Assembly: GCA_020832085.1 (NCBI GenBank)
Contig: JAFIFJ010000065.1
Coordinates: 1-61,887, forward strand
Length of the DNA: 61,887 nt
Source of the DNA: Gammaproteobacteria bacterium
Lineage (GTDB): Bacteria > Pseudomonadota > Gammaproteobacteria > Pseudomonadales > Azotimanducaceae
Reading direction: 5' to 3'
Shown: positions 30,913 through 39,070 of the stretch, one piece after another
Numbering within the stretch: the stretch's first letter is position 1
Layout of the letters: each line of letters begins with the position of its first letter
Made by a program: the position numbers and the translations under genes
Notes under the pieces: model-generated
Database searches by the model: none
What the model saw: only the letters and a program-made list of their open reading frames with translations
What the model was told of the DNA's origin: nothing

Positions 30913-32511
30913 TCACGATGGCGTCTTGCTGCATCGTACCCGCCAGACTCCGGCACCCGGCCCGTCGAAGGTAATGCGCCGACCCTCGAATCGCGCGCCT
31001 TTCGTCACCACGGCGGACTCCGGCAGCAGGCCCTCGGGCAACTCGATGGCGCCGCTGCGGGCGGCCGGGTTCAGTGCCACCAGAACCCGCTCCACGCCGT
31101 CGCCCCGCAGATAGCACAGGGGATACCCGGCGCCCTCCCCGATCAGCGTCCAGGCCGAGCCGGCCGCCAGCGGTTGCAGGGTCCTGCGTGCCGCCACCAG
31201 GGCCTGCACCCAATGCCACAGGGAGTCCGGATCGGCCTTGGCAGCGGCCAGATTCGGCCGCTCAGGCGACGGGTCCAGGGGCAGGTAGAAGTCTGCGGGA
31301 TCGGCCGTCGAGAAGCCGGCAGCGGGGGAGGCGTCCCACTGCATGGGGCTGCGGCTGCCGGCACGCTGATAGGCCCCTTCGGTGGAGGCGATGCCTTCCA
31401 GGTAGCGCATGCCGATCTCGTCGCCGTAGTAGACGAAGGGCACCGCCGGCCAGGTCAGCAGGAAGGCGAAGATCACCGCCAGATCGTCCTCATCGCGGTC
31501 GCCCACCCGCGGCCGCTGAAAGTCATGGTTCGCGCTCGGCAGGCCCACGAATCCCTGGCCGGTGATGGCCTCCTGCTGCAGCCGGAAACTCAAGAGAAAG
31601 TGACGGAAGTCGCCCTTGCCTGTGCGATCGAAGTAGCAGTGTTCGACCCCGCTCTTGATGCGGGCAAAGCCGTGGCCGTTGAAGAACAGCTCGGGATAGC
31701 CCGGGGTGCCGAAATGAAGCATGAAGTCGACGTGAAAGCCGCCGCTCACCGCCCGACCCGGGTCGCCCCATTCGCTGATCAGCACCTTGCCCGGCCAGGT
31801 GGCATCGAGCCAGGCGCGCAACTCACGCCACAGGGCTCGCACCGCGGTCTGCTGGGGATCCTGCTTCACCAGAGTGGCGGCCAGATCCACCCGGAAACCG
31901 TCCACCCCATGTTCGAACCAGAAGCCGAGCACCTGCTTCAGCCACGCCCGGTTGGCCATGGGCCCGGGCGCGTCCGCGGGCTGCTGCCAGGGCCGGCGCC
32001 GCTCCTGGAAGCCGAAGTTCAAGGCCGGCTGATGGACGAAGAAGTTCACCGCATAGGCACCCATGCGATCACTGCTGCCACTGATGTAGGTGAGGTCGCC
32101 ATCGCGGGTGAGCCAGGGATTGTCCGACCAGACGAAGCGATCGCTCCAGGTGTTGGGTTCCGGGCGCGCCGACTGCAGAAAGCCGGGATGATCCGCTGAG
32201 GTATGGCCCGCCACGAGATCGAGACAGACCCGCATGCCACGGGCGTGGGCCGCATCGCACAGCCGGCGCAGATCCTCGTTGTTGCCGTAGCGGGGTGCCA
32301 CCCGGCAGTGGTCCCGCACGTCGTAGCCCGCATCGAGGAAGGGCGAGTCGAAAATGGGATTCAGCCACAGCGCGTTGCAGCCCAACGCAGCGACGTCATC
32401 GAGGCGACCGATCAGGCCCGGCAGGTCGCCGATGCCGTCACCGTTGCTGTCGGCGAAACTCTGGGGGTAGATCTGGTAGAACACGGCCGTTTCGAGCCAG
32501 TCGGGAGTCAT
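30913..32511 (-). CDS. GH13 alpha-glucosidase/alpha-amylase-family enzyme
   Basis: This 532-residue glycoside hydrolase has a TIM barrel with the GH13 regions in order: GDGIGDLPGL, the nucleophile aspartate in GFRVDLAATL, the acid/base glutamate in ISEWGDP and the third acid in PSANHDFQ. A short C-terminal beta domain follows (about 440-530). No signal peptide is seen, so it probably acts on small alpha-glucosides in the cytoplasm. The pattern is close to oligo-1,6-glucosidase or alpha-glucosidase subfamilies; trehalose-type activity is an alternative. AAGGA precedes the ATG. Confidence 0.85.
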   Translation of the reverse strand: MTPDWLETAVFYQIYPQSFADSNGDGIGDLPGLIGRLDDVAALGCNALWLNPIFDSPFLDAGYDVRDHCRVAPRYGNNEDLRRLCDAAHARGMRVCLDLVAGHTSADHPGFLQSARPEPNTWSDRFVWSDNPWLTRDGDLTYISGSSDRMGAYAVNFFVHQPALNFGFQERRRPWQQPADAPGPMANRAWLKQVLGFWFEHGVDGFRVDLAATLVKQDPQQTAVRALWRELRAWLDATWPGKVLISEWGDPGRAVSGGFHVDFMLHFGTPGYPELFFNGHGFARIKSGVEHCYFDRTGKGDFRHFLLSFRLQQEAITGQGFVGLPSANHDFQRPRVGDRDEDDLAVIFAFLLTWPAVPFVYYGDEIGMRYLEGIASTEGAYQRAGSRSPMQWDASPAAGFSTADPADFYLPLDPSPERPNLAAAKADPDSLWHWVQALVAARRTLQPLAAGSAWTLIGEGAGYPLCYLRGDGVERVLVALNPAARSGAIELPEGLLPESAVVTKGARFEGRRITFDGPGAGVWRVRCSKTPS

Positions 32512-32538
32512 GACTTTTCCTTTTCCCTCACCCTTCCC

Positions 32539-33297
32539 TCACAGCCAACTGCGTTTCGCCGCCCGCGGCAGGCGCCGACGCCGATCCGCAAGGCGATCGT
32601 CGCGGACGAACACGAAGGACAGCAGCAGGCCCGCCAGGAAGCCGCCGGCATGGGCCCAGAATGCCACGCCGCCGGTGGCCTGACCCAGGGCCGGCAACCC
32701 GGCCACGATCTGCAGCAGGAACCAGTAGCCGAGCATGAGCACGGCCGGAACCGACACGGTGGTGATGAAGAAGCCGAAGAACACCAGCATGTGCACCCGG
32801 GCCCGGGGAAACAGCCGGGCATAGGCCCCCATCACCCCACCGATGGCCCCGGAGGCACCCACCATGGGAATCACGCTGCCGGGATCCGTAACGATCTGGG
32901 CCGCCGCCGCAGCGAGCCCGCAGAGGATGTAGAACAGGGCAAAACGCAGCGGGCCCATGACGTCCTCGACGTTGTCGCCGAAGATCCACAGGAACCAGAG
33001 ATTGAACAGCAGGTGCAGCCAGCCGCCATGCATGAACATGGAAGTGATCAGGGTGTGGGGGCTGCCCTGCCCGTCGAGCACGCAGAGCAGATCACGGCTG
33101 ACGGCAATCCGGCTGCCCGGCTCCGTCAGGCGCAGCAGATCGCCGGGAATCAGCGCGTGGTGGCAGATGGACTCCGCCAGCGCGGCGGTGGTGCCAAAGC
33201 CCTGCAGCAGGAACCAGACCGCCAGATTGGCCGCGATCAGCAAGCCCGTCACCAGCGGCAGGTGAACGGTGGGGTTCTCGTCTCGGATCGGGATCAG
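32539..33297 (-). CDS. Rhomboid family intramembrane serine protease, probable CTG start
   Basis: This is a six-helix membrane protease with catalytic serine in GASGAIGGVMGAY and catalytic histidine in AHAGG. The first loop motif reads HGGWLHLLFNLWFLWIFG. The conserved rhomboid N terminus IPIRDENPT is encoded just upstream of the first conventional start (GTG at 33252). The only start-like codon before the in-frame stop is CTG at 33297, with GGGAG nine bases upstream. I therefore place the start at CTG, giving 252 residues. A sequencing error creating the CTG is the main alternative. Substrates are unknown. Confidence 0.82.
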   Translation of the reverse strand: MIPIRDENPTVHLPLVTGLLIAANLAVWFLLQGFGTTAALAESICHHALIPGDLLRLTEPGSRIAVSRDLLCVLDGQGSPHTLITSMFMHGGWLHLLFNLWFLWIFGDNVEDVMGPLRFALFYILCGLAAAAAQIVTDPGSVIPMVGASGAIGGVMGAYARLFPRARVHMLVFFGFFITTVSVPAVLMLGYWFLLQIVAGLPALGQATGGVAFWAHAGGFLAGLLLSFVFVRDDRLADRRRRLPRAAKRSWL

Positions 33298-33337
33298 AGC
33301 GTATCACTCCCGTTCTTGCAGGCCCCATGACCCGGGG

Positions 33338-33751
33338 TCACGAAAGATCGCTGCGCAAGCGCCGCAGATAGCCGCTCCGGTGCAGGCGCTCGAACTGCGC
33401 CGGATCCCAGGCGCGTCCATCGAGCCGCCGCTGCCAGCGCGGCGCGATGACATAGCACCACGCCTGTTGTCTGCGTCCATCTTCCCGCACCACCGTGACC
33501 ACCCTGCGACGGTACTCGTCGCCCTCGAAGCGGTCGAGGGCCGCGAGAGCCGGACGCGACAACCCGTGATACACCCGGCCCGCCACCTGCGCTGAAGCAT
33601 CGACCCGGATGGCCGGGTAGACCTCACCCCGAATGCCTTCGCAGCGAAAGCCCGCCAGGGTGGCTGGGACGCCCTCCGCCTCGAGCCCGGTGACGGCAGC
33701 AAAGATGTCGGCAAACTGCAGGGTACCGTAAGCAAACAGCCGGCTCGTCAT
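33338..33751 (-). CDS. AIG2/gamma-glutamylcyclotransferase-like protein
   Basis: This 137-residue cytoplasmic protein starts with the family signature FAYGTLQF, which binds the substrate glutamyl group. The catalytic glutamate is probably in DRFEGDEYRRR. Members of this fold make 5-oxoproline from gamma-glutamyl amines, but the bacterial substrate is often unknown. The ATG overlaps the stop of the upstream gene as ATGA, so it is coupled to the two glycosyltransferase-like genes before it. Confidence 0.75.
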   Translation of the reverse strand: MTSRLFAYGTLQFADIFAAVTGLEAEGVPATLAGFRCEGIRGEVYPAIRVDASAQVAGRVYHGLSRPALAALDRFEGDEYRRRVVTVVREDGRRQQAWCYVIAPRWQRRLDGRAWDPAQFERLHRSGYLRRLRSDLS

Positions 33752-34404
33752 ACCGCGGCATCGATCCGGATGCGCTGCCGCCAGCCGGCCAGTTCGGGAA
33801 TGTCATCGAGGCGGCTGAGATCCGCGGGTTCGTCCACGTCCCAGACCCAATCGAGCTCCGCGAGCCCGAGGCCGTCCTGCTCACAGCGCCGGCGGGTCTC
33901 CGCCAGCACGGCGTCGGTACTCCAGGGCATGCCCTCGAACAATGCCGGCAATGGCCGGCTCACGCCGATCAGGCCGTAACCGCCGTCCTCGGCGGGGGCC
34001 AGGATCACGTCGCGTCCCGCCCGCAGCAACATCGCGGCCTGCTGCAGCGCCGCGGGAGTCAGCGCCGGCACGTCCGAACCCATCAGCAGCGGCAGCGCAG
34101 CCGATTGAAGGGTCCGGCAAAGGGCGTCGTGCATGCGCAAGCCCAGATCGCCCGGCACCTGGACAGCGATGCCGCAGCGGTGACGGGAGGCGAGGGCCCT
34201 GACGTCGTCGGTGACGGGTCCGGCGTCCAGCCACAGCGTGACCCGGTCGGCGCCGGCAGCAGACGCGGTCGCCAGGGCATGTTCGAGCAGCAGACTGTAC
34301 AGCTCCGCGCTTCCCCGGGGCCCCAGCGCCGGAATCAGCCGGGTCTTGGCCTCGCCCGAAACCGGCGAGCGTCCGAAAACAATGATGTGTATCGGCGCGG
34401 TCAT
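33748..34404 (-). CDS. TIGR04282-type glycosyltransferase/nucleotidyltransferase-like protein
   Basis: This 218-residue cytoplasmic protein has a GT-A/CofC-like Rossmann fold. The N-terminal segment FGRSPVSGEAKTRL is the nucleotide-binding loop, LLMGSDVPALTP holds the metal site, and APAEDGGYGLIGV is diagnostic of the family (transferase 1, rSAM/selenodomain-associated). It overlaps the next two genes at both ends (ATGA). The pair with a TIGR04283 transferase is a recurrent unit; in some organisms such pairs act in arsenosugar or peptide cofactor modification. The substrate is unknown here. Confidence 0.78.
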   Translation of the reverse strand: MTAPIHIIVFGRSPVSGEAKTRLIPALGPRGSAELYSLLLEHALATASAAGADRVTLWLDAGPVTDDVRALASRHRCGIAVQVPGDLGLRMHDALCRTLQSAALPLLMGSDVPALTPAALQQAAMLLRAGRDVILAPAEDGGYGLIGVSRPLPALFEGMPWSTDAVLAETRRRCEQDGLGLAELDWVWDVDEPADLSRLDDIPELAGWRQRIRIDAAV

Positions 34405-35105
34405 CGACCACTCGAAGCGCGATAGCGCTGGGCCAGATCGTCGGGATCTCCACCCAGCGCATAGCTCAGCCGCAGGCGCCACATCAGCAGCACGGTTCGC
34501 AGGACGCCGCGCCGCTGCCAGTGTCGGGCGCTGGTGGTGATGCGCTTGAGCAGCACCTCGGGCGGGCCGAGCTGCCGGAGCCGGACAGACAGCTCCACAT
34601 CCTCCATCAGCGGCTGCTGGGGAATGCCCCCGATGCGCTGCAGCGCCCGGCGCAGGACGAATATGCCCTGATCGCCGGTGGCGATCCCGGACAGTCGGGA
34701 GCGGATGTTGATGGCCCTGGCCACCACCCGCAGCAGCCACTGCCGGCTGTCCAGCCGCAGGGAAAACCAGCCCCACAGACGACCGTACTCCGCCAGACTC
34801 CAGACGATGTGCTGATCCGAAAAGGGGTCGATATCCGAGTCCGCGTGCAGCAGCCACAAGGCCTCGCCGGTACTGGCATCCACACCGGCCTGCAGCTGCC
34901 GCGCGCGACCGCGTTCGGCATGCAGGACCCTGGCGCCGCCGGCCTCGGCCAGCGCTACCGTAGCGTCGCGGCTGCCGCCGTCCACCACGATGATCTCCGC
35001 CCCCCGCTCCCGCGCCGGCCCGAGCTGTTCGAGCAGGCGCGGCAAGGCCTCCGCTTCGTCGAGGGCTGGGATGATGATGGAGAGCGTTGGAACGTGGGCA
35101 GACAT
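34401..35105 (-). CDS. TIGR04283-type family 2 glycosyltransferase
   Basis: This 234-residue GT2 glycosyltransferase-like protein has SIIIPALDEAEAL at its N terminus, VVDGGSRDAT in the nucleotide-binding loop and LHADSDI as the DXD-type metal motif, with PLMEDVELSVRLR near the acceptor site. It matches the transferase 2, rSAM/selenodomain-associated family. I chose ATG at 35105; a TTG nine bases upstream is possible. It overlaps the TIGR04282 gene as ATGA, and the two probably act together. Confidence 0.8.
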   Translation of the reverse strand: MSAHVPTLSIIIPALDEAEALPRLLEQLGPARERGAEIIVVDGGSRDATVALAEAGGARVLHAERGRARQLQAGVDASTGEALWLLHADSDIDPFSDQHIVWSLAEYGRLWGWFSLRLDSRQWLLRVVARAINIRSRLSGIATGDQGIFVLRRALQRIGGIPQQPLMEDVELSVRLRQLGPPEVLLKRITTSARHWQRRGVLRTVLLMWRLRLSYALGGDPDDLAQRYRASSGR

Positions 35106-35193
35106 GCCATGCAATCCCGGGGTGCGCCGGGCGCAGACCTTAGCAGATCAGGGTGAGGCTGCTGTACCATTCGTGTCCGACAAGCTGGTCAGC

Positions 35194-35270
35194 GCCCCGG
35201 TAGCTCAGCTGGATAGAGCGGTCCCCTCCTAAGGGACAGGTCAAAGGTTCGAATCCTTTTCGGGGCACCA
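35194..35270 (+). tRNA. tRNA-Arg (anticodon CCT)
   Basis: This 77-nt cloverleaf has a 7-bp acceptor stem starting GCCCCGG, a D arm TAGCTCAGCTGGATAGAGC, an anticodon loop CTCCTAA between GTCCC and GGGAC, and a T arm GGTTCGAATCC. CCA is encoded at the 3' end. The anticodon CCT reads AGG arginine codons. Accessory genes follow downstream. Confidence 0.97.
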
Positions 35271-35323
35271 GGCTCACCGTGCGAAGGGCAGTCGGTAACC
35301 TGGAACACCGGTGACAGGACTCG

Positions 35324-35872
35324 TCAGCCGTCTTCGCTGATGCCGGTCGCCCGGCCGTCGAGACTGAACCGATTCTTCTCCAGCCAATAGCGTTCAATGC
35401 CCTGCCTTCCGCGTTTCTCAGCCCACTTCGTCAAGGTCTCCCGTTCGCCCTTGAACTCGTAGTACGGCACGGCGTAGCCGCAGGATGTCTGCACGAGGTC
35501 GACGCGCAGATCGAAGATCTGCAGGGCACCGAGGTAATCCGGAAATCCACGAATCAACCCGTCCCAGCCTTCCTGCCTTGGGTGGATGACGTCGGCGCGA
35601 CCGTAGACCCTGAGAATGAGAGGCTGTCTGTCGAAGGAACAGAACATCAGGGTCATCCGGCCCGTTTCCAGAGCATGGGCTGCCGACTCATTGCCGCTGC
35701 CGGTCAGGTTCAGCCACAACAGCCTCCGCGGATCCAGGATCCTCAAGGAATCCATACCTTTGGGAGAGACATTCACGAAACCGTCGGCGCCCGCCGTAGC
35801 GACGAAGAAAAGATGCTGCTTCTCGATGAAGTCCATGTGCTCGGCAAGCAGCGCTTCATATTTGTCTGACAC
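35324..35872 (-). CDS. Pyridoxamine 5'-phosphate oxidase family protein
   Basis: This 182-residue protein has the split-barrel flavin-binding fold. HLFFVATAGADGFVNVSPKG and LLWLNLTGSGNESAAH are the N-terminal FMN-loop segments, and MTLMFCSFDRQPLILRVYGRA completes the barrel. Such proteins bind FMN or F420 and include nitroreductases and heme utilisation proteins; the true substrate is unknown. It lies on the strand opposite to tRNA-Arg and downstream of the acetyltransferase gene, probably in the same transcript. The base usage is slightly less GC-rich than the core region. Confidence 0.75.
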   Translation of the reverse strand: MSDKYEALLAEHMDFIEKQHLFFVATAGADGFVNVSPKGMDSLRILDPRRLLWLNLTGSGNESAAHALETGRMTLMFCSFDRQPLILRVYGRADVIHPRQEGWDGLIRGFPDYLGALQIFDLRVDLVQTSCGYAVPYYEFKGERETLTKWAEKRGRQGIERYWLEKNRFSLDGRATGISEDG

Positions 35873-35908
35873 CTTGATACCTCCTGCTTGACGTCACGTT
35901 ACCCGCCC

Positions 35909-35977
35909 CTAGCGTTCGCCGAGGACCGAATGGGCGAGCCCCAAGGCAAACAGTAGCAGCGCAGCGACGTGCAGCAT
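35909..35977 (-). pseudogene. Truncated 22-codon remnant of a small membrane protein
   Basis: A start codon two bases after the acetyltransferase stop opens a 22-residue frame ending in TAG. It encodes a hydrophobic helix followed by ALGLAHSVLGER, which I recall as the N terminus of longer small membrane proteins that go on after LGER. Here the frame stops immediately and the following 36 bp lead to the PPOX-family gene. I read it as a decayed gene; a genuine short membrane peptide is the alternative. Confidence 0.3.
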
Positions 35978-35979
35978 GG

Positions 35980-36444
35980 TCACCCACGCTCAACCGGAAT
36001 ATCAAAGTGCAGGACATCCTCACGTTGCCCGAGTTTCGAATAGAGCGCGATGGCAGGTTCGTCCTCGATGCCCTTATCGGCCTGGACAAAGATGACGTAG
36101 GCTCCACGGTCGGCCGCGACCTTCTCGAGTTTTTCGATCATGGCCGTCGCGATCCCTCGGCGCCGAAACGCCGACACCACAGCAAGATCGTAGATGTAGA
36201 TCTCGCTTCGCTCCTGCTCGAACTTCTTGAGTTCGTAGGCCGCGATACCACCCACCACTTCTTCGTTCAGCAGCGCGGCGAGGGCAATGAACGTGTCCCC
36301 GCCCAGCAGCCGCCGGAGATAATCTTCACTCGGAACATTCGAGGTATAACTTTCAGGATCACCGAAGACATCGCCGAACATCCGCGTAAGCTTCAACATG
36401 ATCGGCAGGTCGTCGCAGGTGAGCTGGCGCACATCGACAGTCAT
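35980..36444 (-). CDS. AAC(3)-I-like GNAT acetyltransferase
   Basis: This 154-residue GNAT acetyltransferase resembles aminoglycoside 3-N-acetyltransferases of class I. Diagnostic stretches are LRRLLGGDTFIALAAL, KKFEQERSEIYIYDLAV, the acetyl-CoA loop RRRGIATAMIEKL (motif A), AYVIFVQAD and a C-terminal ALYSKLGQREDVLHFDI. An excellent ribosome site (GGAGG, six bases) precedes the ATG. It is divergent from a MarR-type gene. Whether it acts on gentamicin-type aminoglycosides or on another amine cannot be told from sequence. Confidence 0.8.
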   Translation of the reverse strand: MTVDVRQLTCDDLPIMLKLTRMFGDVFGDPESYTSNVPSEDYLRRLLGGDTFIALAALLNEEVVGGIAAYELKKFEQERSEIYIYDLAVVSAFRRRGIATAMIEKLEKVAADRGAYVIFVQADKGIEDEPAIALYSKLGQREDVLHFDIPVERG

Positions 36445-36602
36445 TGATCACCTCCAGAGCCCACTCGCTCGATGCCACGAGCACGCGCTCAGGCTACACG
36501 CCTCTTCGAGCCGTCGGGGAAGATTCACCAGCAACATCCCACCACTTCAAGAACGCTCGAAGGTTCATCCCGCAGAACGCCGCATTAGTGACGATCATCG
36601 CA

Positions 36603-37025
36603 ATGCTCTGCATCCAGATGCCGATTCCGGCCCAGCACCGGCTGCGCAAGTCTGCGGATCGCCAAAGTCTGCTGGCGACGGGTGCGTCAACGGCACAGAT
36701 CGGAGCGCTGTACTTCATCGCCGAGAACGCACCCTGTTCACAGGCCGATACTGCAGCCGCTTTCGGGCAGGACGAGTCGGCCGCCACCGGTATGCTCGCG
36801 CGCATGCAGAAGGCCGGCCTCATTGCGCGGGAACGGGATGCCGATGATCGGCGGGTGACCCGCGTCACGCTGCTGCCCCATGGCCAGGAAGTGCTGGCCA
36901 AAGGGAACTCCATGCTGAAAGCCTTCAATCAGCGTCTCACACGCGGATTCTCAGTCGAGGAAATCGCGATTGTGAGCCGGTTTCTCGATTCGGTGATCAA
37001 CCGTGTCGATGCCGGCGAACTGTAG
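36603..37025 (+). CDS. MarR-family transcriptional regulator
   Basis: This protein of about 140 residues has a MarR winged helix-turn-helix. The recognition region reads ADTAAAFGQDESAATGMLARMQKAGLI, the wing is RERDADDRRVTRVTLLP, and dimerisation helices flank it. The start is uncertain: ATG at 36603, GTG at 36588 and ATG at 36618 are all in frame and none has a good ribosome site. It is divergent from the AAC(3)-like gene, so it could repress that gene and its own promoter in the 158-bp gap. Confidence 0.75.
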   Translation: MLCIQMPIPAQHRLRKSADRQSLLATGASTAQIGALYFIAENAPCSQADTAAAFGQDESAATGMLARMQKAGLIARERDADDRRVTRVTLLPHGQEVLAKGNSMLKAFNQRLTRGFSVEEIAIVSRFLDSVINRVDAGEL

Positions 37026-37124
37026 ACATCAGCTCAACCCTGAACTCCCCTGAGCGCAAAAGCTGTCACAACGCGTCCACCTCGAACGTCTTCACTTTAG
37101 AAGCCGATACAGGAGGATCCGGTC

Positions 37125-37565
37125 ATGCCAGCCGAACAATTCCCAGACCAGACCCGTCGCGACAGCCCGGCGCCGACGGCGCCGTGGCGCAGCGGTCTGC
37201 TGATCTTCACCGTCCTGCTCGGGGTCAATGGCCTGTGGATGCTGCTGGCACCGTCACACTGGTATGCCAGCGTGCCCGGCGTCAGCGATACCGGGCCGCT
37301 GAACCTGCACTTCGTCCGCGACATCGGCCTCACCTACCTGACCCTGGCGCTGGCGTTCGCACTGGCAGCGAGCCGGCCGTGGGCCGCTGCCACCGCCATC
37401 ACCATTGCCGCCGCCTGGCTGACGGGCCATGCCCTGCTCCATGCCATCGAGGCGGTGACGGGCCACGGCGGGCCGTGGCGCACCGAACTGTTCGGCATCT
37501 ACCTGCCAGCAGCGCTGGCTGTTTTCGCGGCCTGGCGCCGTCATCACAACGAAGGGAGGGCCTGA
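37125..37565 (+). CDS. Small polytopic membrane protein, unknown
   Basis: I do not recognise this 146-residue protein beyond its topology: four membrane helices (about 24-42, 67-84, 86-105 and 120-137) and short polar loops. AGGAGG lies eight bases before the ATG. It is the first gene of a three-gene operon with a CMD-like protein and an ECF41 sigma factor, spaced by two bases and by an ATGA overlap, so it probably belongs to that regulatory unit. Confidence 0.65.
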   Translation: MPAEQFPDQTRRDSPAPTAPWRSGLLIFTVLLGVNGLWMLLAPSHWYASVPGVSDTGPLNLHFVRDIGLTYLTLALAFALAASRPWAAATAITIAAAWLTGHALLHAIEAVTGHGGPWRTELFGIYLPAALAVFAAWRRHHNEGRA

Positions 37566-37567
37566 CC

Positions 37568-38119
37568 ATGCTGCGCCGACTCATCCACCGTCTGCTCGAC
37601 CGTCAGGAGCGCAAACTCGGCCAGTCCATGGATTGGCTGCGCGAACTCTACGACGTCAGTCCACGCGCGTTCTGGCGCTTCGCCCGCCTGCGCGGTCTGC
37701 TCACCCATCGTCAAGCGCTACCCGCCCGGGCCTGGGCGGTGGCCCACATGGAGGCCGCCCGCAGCGAAGACTGTGGACCCTGCCTGCAGATCGGCATCGG
37801 CCTCGCACAGCGAGCCGGTCTGAACGCCGCGGAGATATCAGCCGTGCTGGCAGCGCGGGATGCCGACCTCGGACCGCAGTTGTCCCTCGTGCGCCGCTTC
37901 GTCGCTGCCGTCTGTCGGCTCGATCCCGAGGCGGAAGAGCTGCGAGGGCAACTGCGGCAGCACTTCGGCCGCCAGGGCGAGGTCGACATCGCCCTGGCCA
38001 TCGTCGCCGGTCGCGCCATTCCCATGCTCAAGCGCGGGCTTGGCCATGCGGTATCCTGCGCCGTACAGCCTCCGATCGTAGCGACCGCTGCGGGCCCGGG
38101 TGCATCATTGCAGTCATGA
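37568..38119 (+). CDS. Carboxymuconolactone decarboxylase (CMD/AhpD)-like protein
   Basis: This 183-residue protein has the all-helical AhpD/CMD fold. The redox motif EDCGPCLQIGIG (Cys69 and Cys72) is the peroxidatic-type CXXC. CMD-like proteins are the usual genomic partners of ECF41 sigma factors, and this gene overlaps the sigma gene as ATGA. It may be an enzyme whose product or redox state links to the sigma response. The substrate is unknown. Confidence 0.78.
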   Translation: MLRRLIHRLLDRQERKLGQSMDWLRELYDVSPRAFWRFARLRGLLTHRQALPARAWAVAHMEAARSEDCGPCLQIGIGLAQRAGLNAAEISAVLAARDADLGPQLSLVRRFVAAVCRLDPEAEELRGQLRQHFGRQGEVDIALAIVAGRAIPMLKRGLGHAVSCAVQPPIVATAAGPGASLQS

Positions 38120-39006
38120 CAGAGCCCCTTGCCAGCACTGACTTCGAGCGCCATCGCAGGCACCTGCTGCGGCTGGCGTATCGGATTCTCGGCAGCGTCA
38201 GTGAGGCAGAGGACGTGGTCCAGGAAGCCTGGCTGCGCTGGTCAGGCAGTCGCCTCGATGCCATCGCGGATGCGCGGGCCTGGCTGACCACCACCACGAC
38301 CCGCCTCGCCATCGATGCCCTGCGCGCCGCCCAGCGCCAACGGGTGGATTACGTCGGGCCGTGGCTGCCGGAACCCCTGGTCGAGGACGCCGGGGCCGAT
38401 CCGGCCGCCGTCCAGGAAATGGCAGACGAGGTGTCGATCGCGCTGCTGCTGGCACTGGAGCGTCTGGCCCCGGAAGAACGGGCCGCATTTCTGCTGCGGG
38501 AGGTCTTCGACATCGACTACGGGGAGATCGCTGCCACGCTGGAGCGCTCTGAGCCTGCCTGCCGACAGATGGTGAAACGGGCGCGCCAACGGGTCGCGGC
38601 GGACCGCCCCCGATTCGACGTGCCCGCAGAAGAGCATGCGCAGCTGGTGCGGACCTTCGCCGCGGCCGTGGCCGGCCATGGCAGCGAGAGGCTGTCGGAA
38701 CTGTTCGCGCCGGATGTGGAATTGTGGAGCGACGGCGGCGGCAAGGTTGCGGCCATGCGCAAACCCCTGTTCGGCCGCGAGCGGGTCCTGAAGGCCCTGG
38801 CCGGTCTGGCCAGGGTGCAGGTCGGACGGCTGCGCGTAGAAGAGCGTGACGTCAACGGTCGCCTCGGTCTGCTGCTCATCGCCCCGGACGGGATGCATAC
38901 CCTGGTGGCCATGAAGGTGCGCAACGGGAGCATCCACGGCCTCTATCTGATCCGCAATCCCGCTAAATTGCCAGCTGGAAAATCAGAGGTTGCGGCAGAG
39001 CGATAA
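38116..39006 (+). CDS. ECF41-group RNA polymerase sigma factor
   Basis: This 296-residue sigma factor has sigma region 2 (LRLAYRILGSVSEAEDVVQE) and region 4 (LERLAPEERAAFLLREVF). It has a C-terminal SnoaL-like domain in place of a separate anti-sigma factor. All three ECF41 hallmarks are present: WLPEP (residues 83-87), DGGGK (206-210) and NPAKL (281-285, usually NPDKL). In this group the C-terminal domain regulates activity. The ATG overlaps the CMD gene. ECF41 factors typically drive their own CMD/oxidoreductase operon. Confidence 0.88.
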   Translation: MTEPLASTDFERHRRHLLRLAYRILGSVSEAEDVVQEAWLRWSGSRLDAIADARAWLTTTTTRLAIDALRAAQRQRVDYVGPWLPEPLVEDAGADPAAVQEMADEVSIALLLALERLAPEERAAFLLREVFDIDYGEIAATLERSEPACRQMVKRARQRVAADRPRFDVPAEEHAQLVRTFAAAVAGHGSERLSELFAPDVELWSDGGGKVAAMRKPLFGRERVLKALAGLARVQVGRLRVEERDVNGRLGLLLIAPDGMHTLVAMKVRNGSIHGLYLIRNPAKLPAGKSEVAAER

Positions 39007-39070
39007 ACGCCTCCGCGGCAGCGGACCTGCAAGCGAAGTACAGGGTCGAGTCGCCTGCCGGCGCTGCCAT

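Noticed and set aside
35194..39006. tRNA-Arg(CCT) as an integration site of a genomic island
   Set aside because: Genes after it look accessory, but I see no integrase and no second copy of the tRNA 3' end in the window.
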